Shown here: positions 18,861-28,499 of the stretch, one piece after another
Numbering within the stretch: position 1 is the stretch's first letter
How the letters are laid out: every line of letters starts with the position of its first letter
From: Diphasiastrum complanatum
Lineage: Eukaryota; Streptophyta; Lycopodiopsida; Lycopodiales; Lycopodiaceae
Assembly (NCBI GenBank): GCA_029204225.1
Contig: MU835921.1
Span: 1-35,059, forward strand
Length of the DNA stretch: 35,059 nucleotides
Reading direction: 5' to 3'
Notes under the pieces: generated by a model
What the model was told of the DNA's origin: nothing
What the model saw: the letters and a program-made list of their open reading frames with translations, nothing else
The model's database searches: none
Translations under genes and position numbers: made by a program

Positions 18861-19386
18861 TTGATGTTCCTTTATTTTTGGTTCTGAAAATGAAATAATT
18901 TTAGTGGTCTAATTTAAGGCGTTTAAGATTTGAAAACAATGGAACAGATGATGTTTTTTTTAAGGTAATCTTCTGAAGCTATGCCAATGCGTTTCAAGGT
19001 AGTAGGAGCGTTTTCTTGGCCGATGTGTATTTCTTTAAGGCCCTGCCTAGAAATAAAAGCAAGTACGGACGTCTTGACAAAGCAAGCTTCATGGTACTCA
19101 ATGTAAGGACTGTCAACTTTTTTGAGAGTTGAAATTGACATTAGAAAGAGGTGCTGCCGATCTGTTGCCACAGTTCTATCTGCTAGACATATTTTTGGCA
19201 ATCGCTTGCTTAGAAATTAATCGAGAACTAGAACAACCGGGTTTCATATAGGAACCCTAAAACCTGCATACGCACTGCAATGGTAATTAGATGCGTGTAA
19301 TGCTTCTTATTAGCAGAGCTCAGAGGCAAAGTGACTAAGCAGTGCTATCCGCTACAGAACCACAGATGGAATGAAGATAGCAGGGC

Positions 19387-20555
19387 ATGGAACCTCTAGA
19401 TGAAGTTGTGGTTTTTAAGGAAGTGCCTGCTGCAACATTGAAGGATTCCAAGCACAAGCTGCAGGAATCTATGGAGTATCGAGAACCTAAGCGGCTAAAG
19501 GTGGAGCACATAGAGTCCAAACGGATTGTTTCAACTGAGGATTTCCGTGTTGGCAAGCAAATTGACGAAATGGCTGCTGTTTTTGTAAAGAGAGAGCCAG
19601 AAAATGATCACAGCATTGTGAATGCTTGCTCAAGCAATCTTGGGGCGGCAGACAGCTCGGAGCATTGTGACATCAATCAGAGTTTGAGATTGGGTTGCAC
19701 CTTGAGACTTGACCTGGATTTGAATGCTGTCTGGCATGAAGACGAGGATCTGGATAATGAAAGTAACCCAAATTTACCATTGGAAGAGTCAAACAATACA
19801 AGACAATTTTCTGAAATTGCTATTACCAATCTGGCAAATGATTCATTGCATATCGCTGAAGATGGAACTGTTAGTCAGAAAGAGGTTTGGACAAGTGAGG
19901 CCACTCTAAAACATATTGAAGCAACTCAGGTTGTCAAAAGTATCCATAGACCCCTAAAAGGCAGGTTGGAGGGACCTGCAGATTTTCCTGGTGCTGTAGG
20001 CAAGGGTGACCTAATAAAGGAATGTTATTGCTGCAAGAAACCGGAAGGGAGAAGGAATACATTAATTTGTGATGGGTGTGAGGGTAGCTTTCATCTTGCT
20101 TGCTCAAAACTTCGACATAGTGCTGCAGTTGAGCTTCAGGACTGGATGTGTAGTGCATGTGCGACCAAAGGTAATAACCGAAGATGGCCGCTTGGGAAGA
20201 TTGGAAGAACTTATGAAACGAAGGAAACTAATTCAATCAGTAATAAAGAAGTGAGAGCAAATCATATAGGAAATATCAATGCAGGTACTGGTACAGAAGA
20301 TATTTTGTTGGGCCTGAGAAAAACAAACTGGATGAATACGCAGCAATTGCATCTACATGGGAGCACAGGAAGTTCTATTATTGTGAATGCGGCTCAAAAG
20401 CTTGGAACTTCATTGGTTGGTGTAATTGAAAATGACTGGCCTTGTCAGGAAATCCATCAAAAGGATCTTAAAGAAGGAAGTCAAAGAGTACAAGGCCAAA
20501 TCTCCTTGAGCTTTGGACCCAAGAAATTTGGTTTCAATGAAACCAGCATATCCAG
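19387..20555 (+). CDS. PHD-finger/MBD nuclear protein, first coding exon
   Basis: The start ATG at 19387 is supported by an in-frame TAG nine bases upstream. The exon encodes 389 codons plus two bases. Visible features: a basic PKRLKVE cluster (residues 34-40, possible nuclear localisation signal); LRLDLDLN (106-113), matching the LxLxL form of the EAR repression motif; and a PHD finger at about 213-258 with the full C4HC3 set (CYCC, LICDGC, FHLAC, WMCSAC). PHD fingers usually read histone H3 tails, so a chromatin role is likely. The exon ends ...TCC AG with GCAAGT following, a GC-type splice donor, and joins in phase to the exon at 25509. The continued open frame to 20784 is AT-rich intron sequence. 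Two very short upstream ATGs (from 19369 and 19373) lie in the leader. The PHD plus MBD layout suggests a methylation- or histone-reading regulator; the exact family is not established. Confidence 0.88.
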
Positions 20556-20716
20556 GCAAGTTTCAATTGTTAATGACATGTCACTTTTCTTCTTATTACC
20601 TTCTGTCCCAGATGTTCCTATTTTTGCCACTAGAATAGTGGGTTGTTTGAATTCAGATATGATCTGCATTTTATATTCGAACTTCATGGTAATAGAATTA
20701 ATGAACCGTTATCGGT

Positions 20717-21225
20717 CGACCACGGTTCTGAGAACCGCACGGTTCGAAATTTTTTTTGCCCAGAACCGTGGTGAACTGTACTGATTAATTAATTTTTTTT
20801 TATAGGTGTCCCCCCAAAAATAACCCAAAAATATGCAAAAAAAGGGCCAAAAAAATCTGTGAAATCTGTGAATTTTGTGAAATTATCTGGGAAATCTCTC
20901 AATCATCTCTAACATCTGTGAAATCATCTGTATCATCTGTCAAATGACTCAAATCATCTGTATCATCTGTGAAATCATCTGTGAAATCATCTGTACATCA
21001 TGTGAAATCTGTGAAAACTGTCAAATCAGTGATGATTTCAGACGATTTCACATCTGTCAAATTATCTGTATCATCTGTCAAATCATCTGTACATCATGTG
21101 AAATCTGTCAAATCTGTATCATCTGTGAATTTGGTAGCTAATTAATTAATTAAATAGAGGACTGTACTACGGTTCATGAACCGTGGTTCGGTTCACCCCA
21201 CGGTTCCCAGGACCCACAGTGGTTG
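20717..21225 (+). mobile_element. Foldback (MITE-like) element with AT/CTG-rich repeat core
   Basis: The left arm (20717-20800: CGACCACGGTTCTGAGAACCG... GAACCGTGGTGAACTGTACT, then ATTAATTAATT) is an imperfect inverted copy of the right arm (21138-21225: TTAATTAATTAA, GACTGTACTACGGTTCATGAACCG... ACGGTTCCCAGGACCCACAGTGGTTG). The core 20850-21130 is filled by repeats of ATCATCTGTGAA / ATCTGTCAA / ATCATGTGAA. It has no coding capacity; a frame full of Ile-Cys repeats is an artefact. A target-site duplication is not obvious. Confidence 0.75.
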
Positions 21226-21747
21226 GATATATTCCAATCTTACAAACTGTCATAGATTTAAATTGACAATCCTAATGTAGTGAGTGTATTTAAGAAGTTA
21301 AAGTTAAAGTTAGAAGATTTGAAGGTCATTTCCTTATTGTTTGGAAAAGTAGGATGTCCTAGCCAAATAAGTTTATATCGTGTCCGTAAGCTTTGTATAC
21401 TTGATTGTGGATGTTGTGTGCTTTCTAATGTCCCTTTCTTTCTTTGTGCGAGCCTTGCTGGTTGCGTGTTCCTTGATAATTTAAATCAAAATTTTGGTCC
21501 TTTTAGCTGGAACGGAGCATGACTATCGACATGACATTGGTAGTTGGCTAAGCATTCTCAGAAGTGTAGGTTTTTTTCTTGAAATAGGGATTTGTGACTT
21601 AATATGCTAGATCTCTAAACCATGGAGCATTTTTTGGGGTTTTCTTTGTAGAATTTTTTGGGTGTCTTAGGGGGTAATAAAAACCTAGAAAGTTCAAAAA
21701 GATTGTGATAGGTACTAGGTATTAGGAATACTAAATTTTACACCTAG
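21226..21747 (+). other. Intron sequence, possible relic LTR before the PBS
   Basis: No gene seen. Its right end (ATTTTACACCTAG) meets a PBS-like site at 21748, so part may be an old plus-strand LTR. Confidence 0.3.
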
Positions 21748-21766
21748 TGGCATCGGAACCAGGTTT
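21748..21766 (+). promoter_or_regulatory. Decayed primer-binding site (initiator Met-tRNA)
   Basis: TGGCATCGGAACCAGGTTT agrees at 16 of 19 positions with the complement of the plant initiator Met-tRNA 3' end (TGGTATCAGAGCCAGGTTT). Marks an old LTR element in the intron. Confidence 0.5.
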
Positions 21767-22599
21767 GCTTTGCTACATTTGTAGATCATGCAAAGCATTG
21801 AATAACATTAAGTGACCCTTGTATACCTACACTCTGTAGTATGGTTATGGGACCAGTATCTATGCACATGGAGGACGTTCTGACAAACCTTTAATGTCTT
21901 GTTGGGAATTCTTTTGCTGAGTCGTACCTTGTTGCATGCACATCATGCAAGGTACTGTTTTCTTTAACACTTATCGAACGAGCAATTACTGAAGCATGCT
22001 TCATCCAAATTTCAAGGTGACAAAACTCGATCCTCATGATGGTTGATTTTCTCTCTTGGTAACACTCCTTTCTCAACACTCTAGATTTGTAACATGCAAT
22101 CACTAAGAAGTCATGACAAGGAGGCACTAACGTGGCATAGAGGCATTGTGTATAATAGAGTTCGCTAGATTTTGAAACTTACTCTTGCTCCTAGCCTCCT
22201 AGTTTACAAGTCTCCTAATGGGGTTCCATTGGCTATAATTTAAAAAAAAAGGAGGTTTGCTCTTTCTTTTTTCTTTCGACGTTCTAGAATGTTGTGTTTT
22301 GAAATGTCATTCTAATGCAACTTAGAATGCAAAGAATCATAAAAGGATCAAATATCATGTCCCAATGGAGTTGAGGCTCTGCTAAAGTAAGACAAGTAGA
22401 TGGTCCCGGAAGTGTAGATGATATTGAAGATGAAGGGTTTTGTCTCTTGTACCAATCTCATATTCTGTCAAGATCTTTGAATGGCTCTTAATCTCAATTC
22501 TATATGTTGTCTCCAATTACGATGCTGGTCATGGGATGAAGATACATTTCTCATGTACCACTTAATGTTCACTCTGGAGTGTCTCCTTGAGAAAAAAGG
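21767..22599. other. Intron sequence without assignable features
   Basis: Contains ATGGAGGACGTTCTGACAAAC at 21869, which could be the start of a decayed gag, but the frame stops at once. A short A-run at 22243 and a T-rich stretch at 22262 are the only other features. Confidence 0.4.
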
Positions 22600-23960
22600 A
22601 GGTAATCTGGGGTTGGGAGCCTAAATCTCCATACTGATCTTGCTAACATATGTGTTGGCGGACAAGAACTTTACCAAAAGCAACACGTGGATCTTCATAG
22701 GAGATAATAGAGCATAATGTGATTGGGAATCATGAAAGGCAATGATAACGCCCTTTGATCTCATAATAAACAAGACACCTAAAACTCCACCTTGCTTAAT
22801 GTACATAATTGGCAAATCCTGTTCTCATGTAGAATGCCCTAAAATGTCTCTTCTTTGCATATAACTGATGCTAGGAAACCTGGAACTGTTCCAATGTAAA
22901 CCGGAGGGAATGTGATAGACCACTATCTAGGTACTGAGGTAATTTATGTGCACCAATAACATCCAACTCTAGGAAATGGGAATGGCAGAAGTCTAATTTG
23001 ACTCCAAGAGGTCCCTTACCATGTCCTCTGTGTAGTATGCTCGATAAAGGAGACTTCGGATGTATTGATGAGGTCTCTTATGTCGTATGCGTGTAGAAGA
23101 CGAGAGGCCCGGGAATACCATGAAAATTGATGACCTTGGTCATGGGAAGACTAAGATGATAGAAAAGCAATTCGAGGATATCACGGTTGGTCATTTGGAA
23201 GACTCAATAGTCTTTGGATAAATATAATCATCCTAAAAATAGCTTCAACCTAAAGTGGTAGCTACGATTGCAAACTCAACACAGGTGATCTGATCTTTGA
23301 TGGAGGGCGTAGCTTGGTCATATGTGAAAGCATAGTGGTTTGCCAATGAGAAATACTGGCCCACTCTTACTCCAGAATCCCTTTGGCATACATAACGTTA
23401 GGTAAACCATAGTATCGAATAATCTGCATTTACTTGAGAATGTGGTTCTTGAAGCAGAATTGCTCAAGAGTAATCATGGACCCACGACCCTTTCTCACTC
23501 AACCTGTCTCATACTAAAGGTGCACCTATGAAGAGTATGCCCAAATATGTGTGAGAAGATACAATCTCCAATGAAATCAGTGCCACATTCGCATACAATA
23601 GTGGAAATTAAGAATCTTGCCAAGTCTACATCTGATATCACCAGCTTGGTCAATGACGTGCTCTAGCTCATTGATATATAAACCAAAGATTGTGGGGGAG
23701 AGGGGCAACCCCACTTCCAACAGTACTCCTAACTAACTTGGAGAAACCCTCATTGATCATGAAACAACCCCAGACCTGCTCATAGAGTTCCATAACTGCT
23801 TACTCAATATGCGCATGGTATTGGACAAGTACTAGAGGATCAAGGGGGATTGCATGTCTATACAGGGATTCACTACAATATATCAAGAAGGTGATTAAAC
23901 ATGATGAGCAGGCATGTTATCTCTAGACTGATTCGTTTGTCTATGGAAAAAACATGTCTC
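22600..23960 (-). pseudogene. LINE ORF2 remnant inside the intron
   Basis: Sequence parallels that of LINE copy D at 31400-32660 in order and orientation. Segments around 22885-22925 match the C-terminal zinc region (compare 31525-31575). Segments around 23510-23560 match the region after the RT active site (compare 32200-32260). Segments around 23650-23810 match the RT block IGVKQGC.LSP.LF.LYIDELEHVI and LYERV (compare 32505-32660). Many stops and indels are present, so it is older than copies B-D. No GA tract marks its 3' end. Confidence 0.75.
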
Positions 23961-24039
23961 CTTGTGAGAAGTCTACCAAATCTCTCGTAGCCGTTGATGA
24001 ATGGATACCTTTGAAGTTCCATGAACCGTAAGGTCTTTT

Positions 24040-24369
24040 CGGATTACATCAGGAGTTGATCCTGATGCTGAGACACATGTCGAGCCTGCATCACCTGTAC
24101 GCAGAAGGGGGGGGGTAGGCGCAGGGTACGCCCGATGGATTTGCATGTTGAGCCAACGACAACATCATCACAGGCAGAGGGAGCAGCGGCTTGACGAGGC
24201 CCTGGTAGAACTAGAGGAAGCGGTAGAGGTAGAGGCAGAGGCAGGGGCAGGGGCAGAGGTTCAGGGACACAACTCACACACCCGAGGAGGATTCCTTATC
24301 TTCCTACTCGTCTACAAGTGATAGTGATGAGGAGGAATCCCCATCTAATCATGATGCCTCCGAGTCATA
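24040..24369 (+). pseudogene. Possible transposase C-terminal fragment, RGRG- and acid-rich
   Basis: On the plus strand, pieces read as follows: VDPDAETHVEPASPVRRRGG (24055-24112); then after a G9 run shifts the frame, PMDLHVEPTTTSSQAEGAA and SGRGRGRGRGRG; then after another shift TPEEDSLSSYSSTSDSDEEE up to a TAG at 24367-24369. Three neighbouring frames in the same direction each give a coherent, coding-like composition, and an acidic Ser-rich tail after an RG-rich stretch is common at the end of plant DNA-transposon proteins. I recognise no catalytic motif, so the family is open. Confidence 0.4.
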
Positions 24370-25508
24370 GAGATTCATCGTTTTATTTTATGTCGCATGA
24401 GTCTATGAGTCGATTGTCCATCTATCATACTCATGTACTTGGTCATTGGCCCACTCATTGTATATATCAGAGCTTTATCGTTATTGCCATCAGATCTATT
24501 GATCATTCTCATGAGGCATATATGGAATGTGGATCAATTTTCATATACACTTAGCACTTTAGTTTGCACTATGTGATTGCTTTCAAGTTTCAGTTTTGGT
24601 ATGCAGCATGCTGATCCTAAATTCTTGTTCAGTTAGTGAATGGACTTCAATGTAATATGCTTTGTTCAGTTAGTAGCACTCTGCATTAACGGGAAGAATA
24701 CGGCTGCCTGAAATTTCAGTTTCACCTCAGAAAATAATAAGCATATTTAATCTTGAAATTCAGATTATGAACTCCTGAAGCAGGCTTCACTGGCTACATT
24801 TTGGTAATGGACATGAAGACTCATTATACTGTAACAACTTGGAGACCAAATACATATAGCTATAGCTTACCAAACAACTTTAGCTTCATTCAAGGAGAAA
24901 TTAATGCCATTAGAATTTGCTCCAGGATGTAGCGGCCCTGAAGAAACAGTAGGTGAAGAATCCCAACACCTTCTGAAAGTTGGTACTTTTGTAAAAATGG
25001 GATGGATATTGATTTGTTATATGGATATTGAAGCATGAAATAATAAGATTGGCCTACATGCACCTCCAGATATTCCGAAAGAATCTGGTTTTGTGTAAGA
25101 TCCTTCTATTTCCACCAGGAGGAGCTATCTATGTTTGTTTTAGGATTAAGTAGTACTTGATAGGAGAAGTATCAGTGCCACACTTGTTCTGTACGTACGG
25201 AAGAGTGCACCCTACCCAGAAACGCTTGGAATGGGATTGTAGGATTTATTTTATAAGTTTTTGTTTGGATCTAAGTTACGTTCTTATTGGTTCATTGTTA
25301 ATTTCTTCACCTGGTATTTTAGTAGACTAATTTGCAGGTGGACAAATGCTATTTGTAGGACTACATCAGCGGAGTCATGTGTAACAGTTTATGAATGCTT
25401 TGTTCTTACAATCTCTTTATTTAGTAAGTTCAATAGGAGCTGGTCACATTAGTTATCCAGAGACAAAACTGCTGATGCATTTTTCAAATGGAAATGTTTG
25501 TATTTCAG
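24370..25508. other. Intron sequence, nothing recognised, ending at the splice acceptor
   Basis: AT-rich. Ends in a T-rich tract and TTTGTATTTCAG at 25497-25508, the acceptor for the next exon. Confidence 0.5.
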
Positions 25509-26316
25509 GTGCGAATCTCCTGTCGAAATCTCTAAGGAGACAGAGATCCTGAAGAGCAGTTCAGAAAATTTAGAGGATCCTAAAATTTGTCTACTTACAG
25601 GTGCAGAAAATAATTTGGCCATAACTGGTACAAATGTAAGCAATTTGGAGAGACACAGCTTATATGTAGAAATAGGAGGTGATGCACAGACAATTGAGCA
25701 CTCTGAAAATCAAGATCGGATTATTCATGTGGGCGAAATTAAAGCTTTTTTCGAATCTAGTGCAGACAAATTTGACAAGGCAGACATGGATTTTGCGAAC
25801 ACCGATGAGGAGCTGAAGAGGCTTGAACACAATGCAATGCAAAGCCTTAAGGCCTTCATACAGGAGAAGCAGGGGTGTCTTGGAGAAGGATGGCGGGTGG
25901 AGGTTAAACGAAGGAAAAAGGAGCCCAACAGTATTGTTGACAAAATTTTTTATTCACCTGATAAACAGAAATTTCGATCACGAGTTGAAGTTGCAAGATT
26001 TCTTGGTCTTCTTGATAGTAAGACTGATAAAATGGATGGTTCCGTTTTTGAAACAGAGGCTATATTAGTTGATCAAGATCAACAGCTCAAGCCAGGATAT
26101 GTGGTGGTGGTTGAAGGTTCTGGGAAACAGCTATTGATGGATGGAGGACCAAATCATCTGCCTGCAGGAGGTACTGACTGTGTCATTAACCAGGCTTCTA
26201 AACATGCACAGCATGTCAGATACTGTGGAAAACAAAGTGGTGGTAGGAAAAGGAAAACACATAGCTTGCGTGACCGATTCCGGTGGCACCAGCGAGCCTG
26301 CAAAGCGACTGAAGGG
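25509..26316 (+). CDS. PHD-finger/MBD nuclear protein, second coding exon (3' end of gene not found)
   Basis: Begins at the acceptor at 25508 with one base completing the codon left by the first exon, then CESPVEISKETEIL. About residues 512-558 of the joined protein form a methyl-CpG-binding-like (MBD/TAM) domain: EGWRVEVKRRKK..., DKIFYSPDKQKFRSRVEVARFLGL, with the usual W, basic patch, F-Y-SP and R-S-R-V-E positions. MBD domains bind DNA, often around methylated CpG; binding by this diverged copy is not certain. Upstream is an acidic linker with a helical DEELKRLEHNAMQSLKAF segment; downstream is a Lys/Arg-rich stretch. I place the end at GAAGGG^GTATAT (26316/26317) because the following translation is hydrophobic and U-rich like an intron. 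A neighbouring frame at 26240-26335 (SGGTSEPAKRLKG) also looks coding-like, so an indel or an extra splice is possible. The C-terminus is missing. Confidence 0.8.
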
Positions 26317-26771
26317 GTATATTCTTGCATATTAAAATGGTGGATGAGTAAAGTTCACTTGCTTCTCCGTCATACAGCTACAAAAATTCTGCAAAGTCTT
26401 GGTTGGTTTTTCTTGACGTTGGTAGTAATCTGGATTTTGAGGGAGTTGCTTTTAAATTTTATAACCTCATTTCTTTGTAATTCTTTTAGAATTTGCCTTT
26501 CTCAGCAGGCTTCTCTACTGCCCTTTGCCATCTCTTACAACAGCTTGCTTTTGACCGTGGCCTGATATTCAGCCTTTTAATATTAAAATATACTTGCTCA
26601 AAATTACACAGAAGTTAGGGGCATCAAAGTGGGGATTGGTTCTGCTTTTGGGGTTATTTTATAACAATCTTTCCCATTTGCTTCGTTTGCACATGTTTGA
26701 ACCATAGTTGCATTGGCGGTTAGTGATTCGCGAATCGTTGGCCAAAAACTGCAATTCGCAAAAAAAGGAAA

Positions 26772-26773
<2 letters not shown>
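26317..26773 (+). other. Probable next intron of the PHD-MBD gene
   Basis: AT-rich sequence after a possible GT donor at 26317. No coding features. The LINE array that follows would also be inside this intron if the gene continues to the right. Confidence 0.45.

Positions 26774-26804
<31 letters not shown>
26774..26804 (+). repeat. (AC)n microsatellite, about 15 units
   Basis: Pure AC dinucleotides in the flank of the LINE array. Confidence 0.97.
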
Positions 26805-26807
<3 letters not shown>

Positions 26808-26815
26808 GACATATA

Positions 26816-26879
26816 TTTATATACTAGCGAAGTGTGCCCGTCGATGACGGGCGGCCGATGGGGTGTGTGTGTGTGCGTG
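26816..26879 (+). repeat. GCCCGTCGATGACGGGC hairpin motif beside TATATACTAGCGAAGTGT and a (GT)n run
   Basis: Positions 26836-26852 form a perfect 7-bp stem with loop GAT. The same core is spread through 4919-5205. The combination of TATATACTAG, a short spacer and a CCCGT...ACGGG palindrome resembles the terminal part of some plant Helitrons, but no partner end (hairpin plus CTRR) was identified. A (GT)n run follows at 26861-26879. Confidence 0.5.
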
Positions 26880-26883
26880 TGGC

Positions 26884-26885
<2 letters not shown>

Positions 26886-26949
<64 letters not shown>

Positions 26950-26972
26950 AGAAGAAGAAGAAGAAGAAGAAG
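26886..26972 (-). repeat. (TC)n(TTC)n tract at the 3' end of LINE copy B
   Basis: On the plus strand GA units run from 26886 to about 26946, then GAA units to 26972. On the minus strand, the LINE sense strand, the order is element, (CTT)n, (CT)n, TACGCC. It takes the place of a poly(A) tail. Confidence 0.95.
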
Positions 26973-28365
26973 CTTTATTAACGTCTTTTCCATGCCAAAA
27001 GGCGTATAGACGAGCAAGTACATCAAGTAAAGTGGACTCAAGACGGAGCAATGCCGTCAACCAACATAACTGAAAAACAATCTAACTAAGAAGAGGATAG
27101 TGTCAAGGATTATATGGTACGAAGACCATTTACAGATTCAACTGGCATCTCTTCAGTGCTCTAACTCTCACACTAACTCTGAATAATCTCAGATATCTCA
27201 TTAGTAGCAACATGTTTAATATCTATAAAGCGAATGATACCATCCCTATAGATCAGCCGCTTTCCATTCGTTATAGCCTCCTGTTTTGCCTTTTTCCGTT
27301 CTTGAACCTGAATGAAAGTAAGGTCTTCATCCAGGTTTATCGTAGTGCCCCGCAGTGTAGATCTCTTCCTTAGCACTTCATGACGGCCAGTTGCATATGC
27401 AAACCGTATGACAAGAGTGTCTGGGTCTTTCTTAGGTCGCCATGCAGTATCCATATCCTTGTGGTGGTGTTGAAGACTCTCTTCAAGAAACTTTTTAGCT
27501 TCACCAACAACATCATGGGAGTTCGTAATACCTCTGACTCGGATATTAAGAGCCTTTTGCTCTCGCAAACGGCTCTCGGTGAACGTAGCCGAGATAAAAG
27601 AAGATGGAGGTCATAGAACAGCAGTATTAGGACCTCTAAGCACATCTGCCCAGGATCGGACAACGGTATGATGCTGTTCCACTTGACTTTCAAGCTGTTG
27701 GATCTTAGCTGACGTAGTCGAATGAGAGGAAGCTTCAATTTTGATGGCTGTAACTTCTTTCTTGAGATCTGCGATAGACGAATCTAGTTTCTGAAGGTGA
27801 GATTGTACAACTTGGATCGTAGCTTCAAGAGAAAGAAGTGTTTTTCGATGGTCGTTGAGATATTCATATGATCGTAACTGATCTGCATGAATGACAGAGA
27901 TCATAAAGGCTGGAGGCACAGGTGATTCCTCTTCTAGGGTATTCGGGGTCAAAGGGTCGGCTAGAATGGATTCACTATTAGTGAGAAGAGGATCTGACGG
28001 AGAAATAGGGATTGCAACCGCAATAGAAGATGCGATTTCAGATGCAGATGCGATGATTCCACCTGAAGCAGGTACAACAGGAGCAGGTACAACAACGATG
28101 GAGATGGATTCCGGGCCAGCAGGTACAGGGGCAGGTACACCAACAGCGATGGAGATGGATTCCCGGCCAGAAGGACGCGGTGCAAGGTGCGAAATGGCGG
28201 TTTTTGCGCCAGCAGGGCGCGATGGAGCGTGGGGGGAATTACCTCCCCCCTTCTTGCATGGAGCCATCAGAAAAAGGTGGAGCACGTTGACAGTAGGCGG
28301 CTAGAAGGCAGCAGCGATGGAGGAGCAGAGATTAGCAGCAGCAGCCATCGTCAGGCAGCCATCGC

Positions 28366-28367
<2 letters not shown>
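26973..28367 (-). mobile_element. LINE copy B: ORF1-only, apparently with its own 5' end
   Basis: Runs on the minus strand from about 28367 (directly beside the tract of copy C) through a roughly 100-bp leader, ORF1 (28267-27173) and a 200-bp 3' UTR to ...GGCATGGAAAAGACGTTAATAAA at about 26975. ORF2 (endonuclease and RT) is completely absent, and the 3' end matches that of copy D, which has ORF2. It is therefore an internally deleted, non-autonomous derivative comparable in layout to HAL1 elements of mammals. AATAAA lies directly before the TTC/TC tract. Confidence 0.75.
27173..28267 (-). pseudogene. LINE copy B ORF1 (nucleic-acid-binding protein), one in-frame stop
   Basis: From the ATG at 28265-28267 (MAPCKKGGG) 364 codons stay in one frame, interrupted only by a TGA at 27611-27613 (codon 219). 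The N-terminal third is Pro/Ala/Ser-rich and disordered-looking. The segment around residues 130-200 (LRSYEYLNDHRKTLLSLE..., LQKLDSSIADLKKEV, IQQLESQVEQHH) has heptad spacing of a coiled coil. After the stop, ALNIRVRGI starts an RRM-like domain of the L1 ORF1p type with TLVIRFAYATGRHEVL and a basic C-terminal part (ERKKAKQEAITNGKRLIYRDG). Such proteins bind LINE RNA and form trimers by the coiled coil. No zinc knuckle is visible. The state suggests a fairly recent copy. Confidence 0.8.
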
Positions 28368-28443
<76 letters not shown>

Positions 28444-28499
28444 AGAAGAAGAAGAAGAAGAAGAAGAAGAAGAAGAAGAAGAAGAAGAAGAAGAAGAAA
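28368..28499 (-). repeat. (TC)n(TTC)n tract at the 3' end of LINE copy C
   Basis: GA units 28368-28441, then about 19 GAA units to 28499 on the plus strand. In LINE sense order: AATAAACTCTTT, (CTT)n, (CT)n, TACGCG, directly joined to the 5' end of copy B. Confidence 0.96.

Larger units (their letters stand above)
20556..25508 (+). other. GC-AG intron of the PHD-MBD gene, 4953 bp
   Basis: The donor reads AG^GCAAGT, the consensus of the rare GC class of introns, and the acceptor reads TTTGTATTTCAG^G. Joining them rebuilds an Arg codon (AG + G) and keeps the frame. The nearby GT (four bases further on) would shift the phase. The intron contains mobile-element relics described separately. Boundaries are inferred from sequence alone. 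Confidence 0.75.

Noticed and set aside
20556-20784. Continuation of the PHD exon frame past 20555
   Set aside because: The translation becomes hydrophobic and then enters the foldback element arm. The in-phase GC-AG junction explains the gene better, though an intron-retained protein is possible.
20944-21141. Ile/Cys-rich 65-codon frame
   Set aside because: Encoded by the ATCATCTGT repeat core of the foldback element.
26317-26565. Hydrophobic C-terminal extension after the MBD exon, looking like membrane segments
   Set aside because: U-rich intron sequence commonly reads as Leu/Phe/Ile. A GT donor lies at 26317 and a membrane tail makes little sense for this nuclear protein.
27891-28304. 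Plus-strand 137-codon frame rich in Gly/Thr/Met
   Set aside because: Antisense of LINE B ORF1; the minus strand carries the recognisable coiled coil and RRM-like domain.
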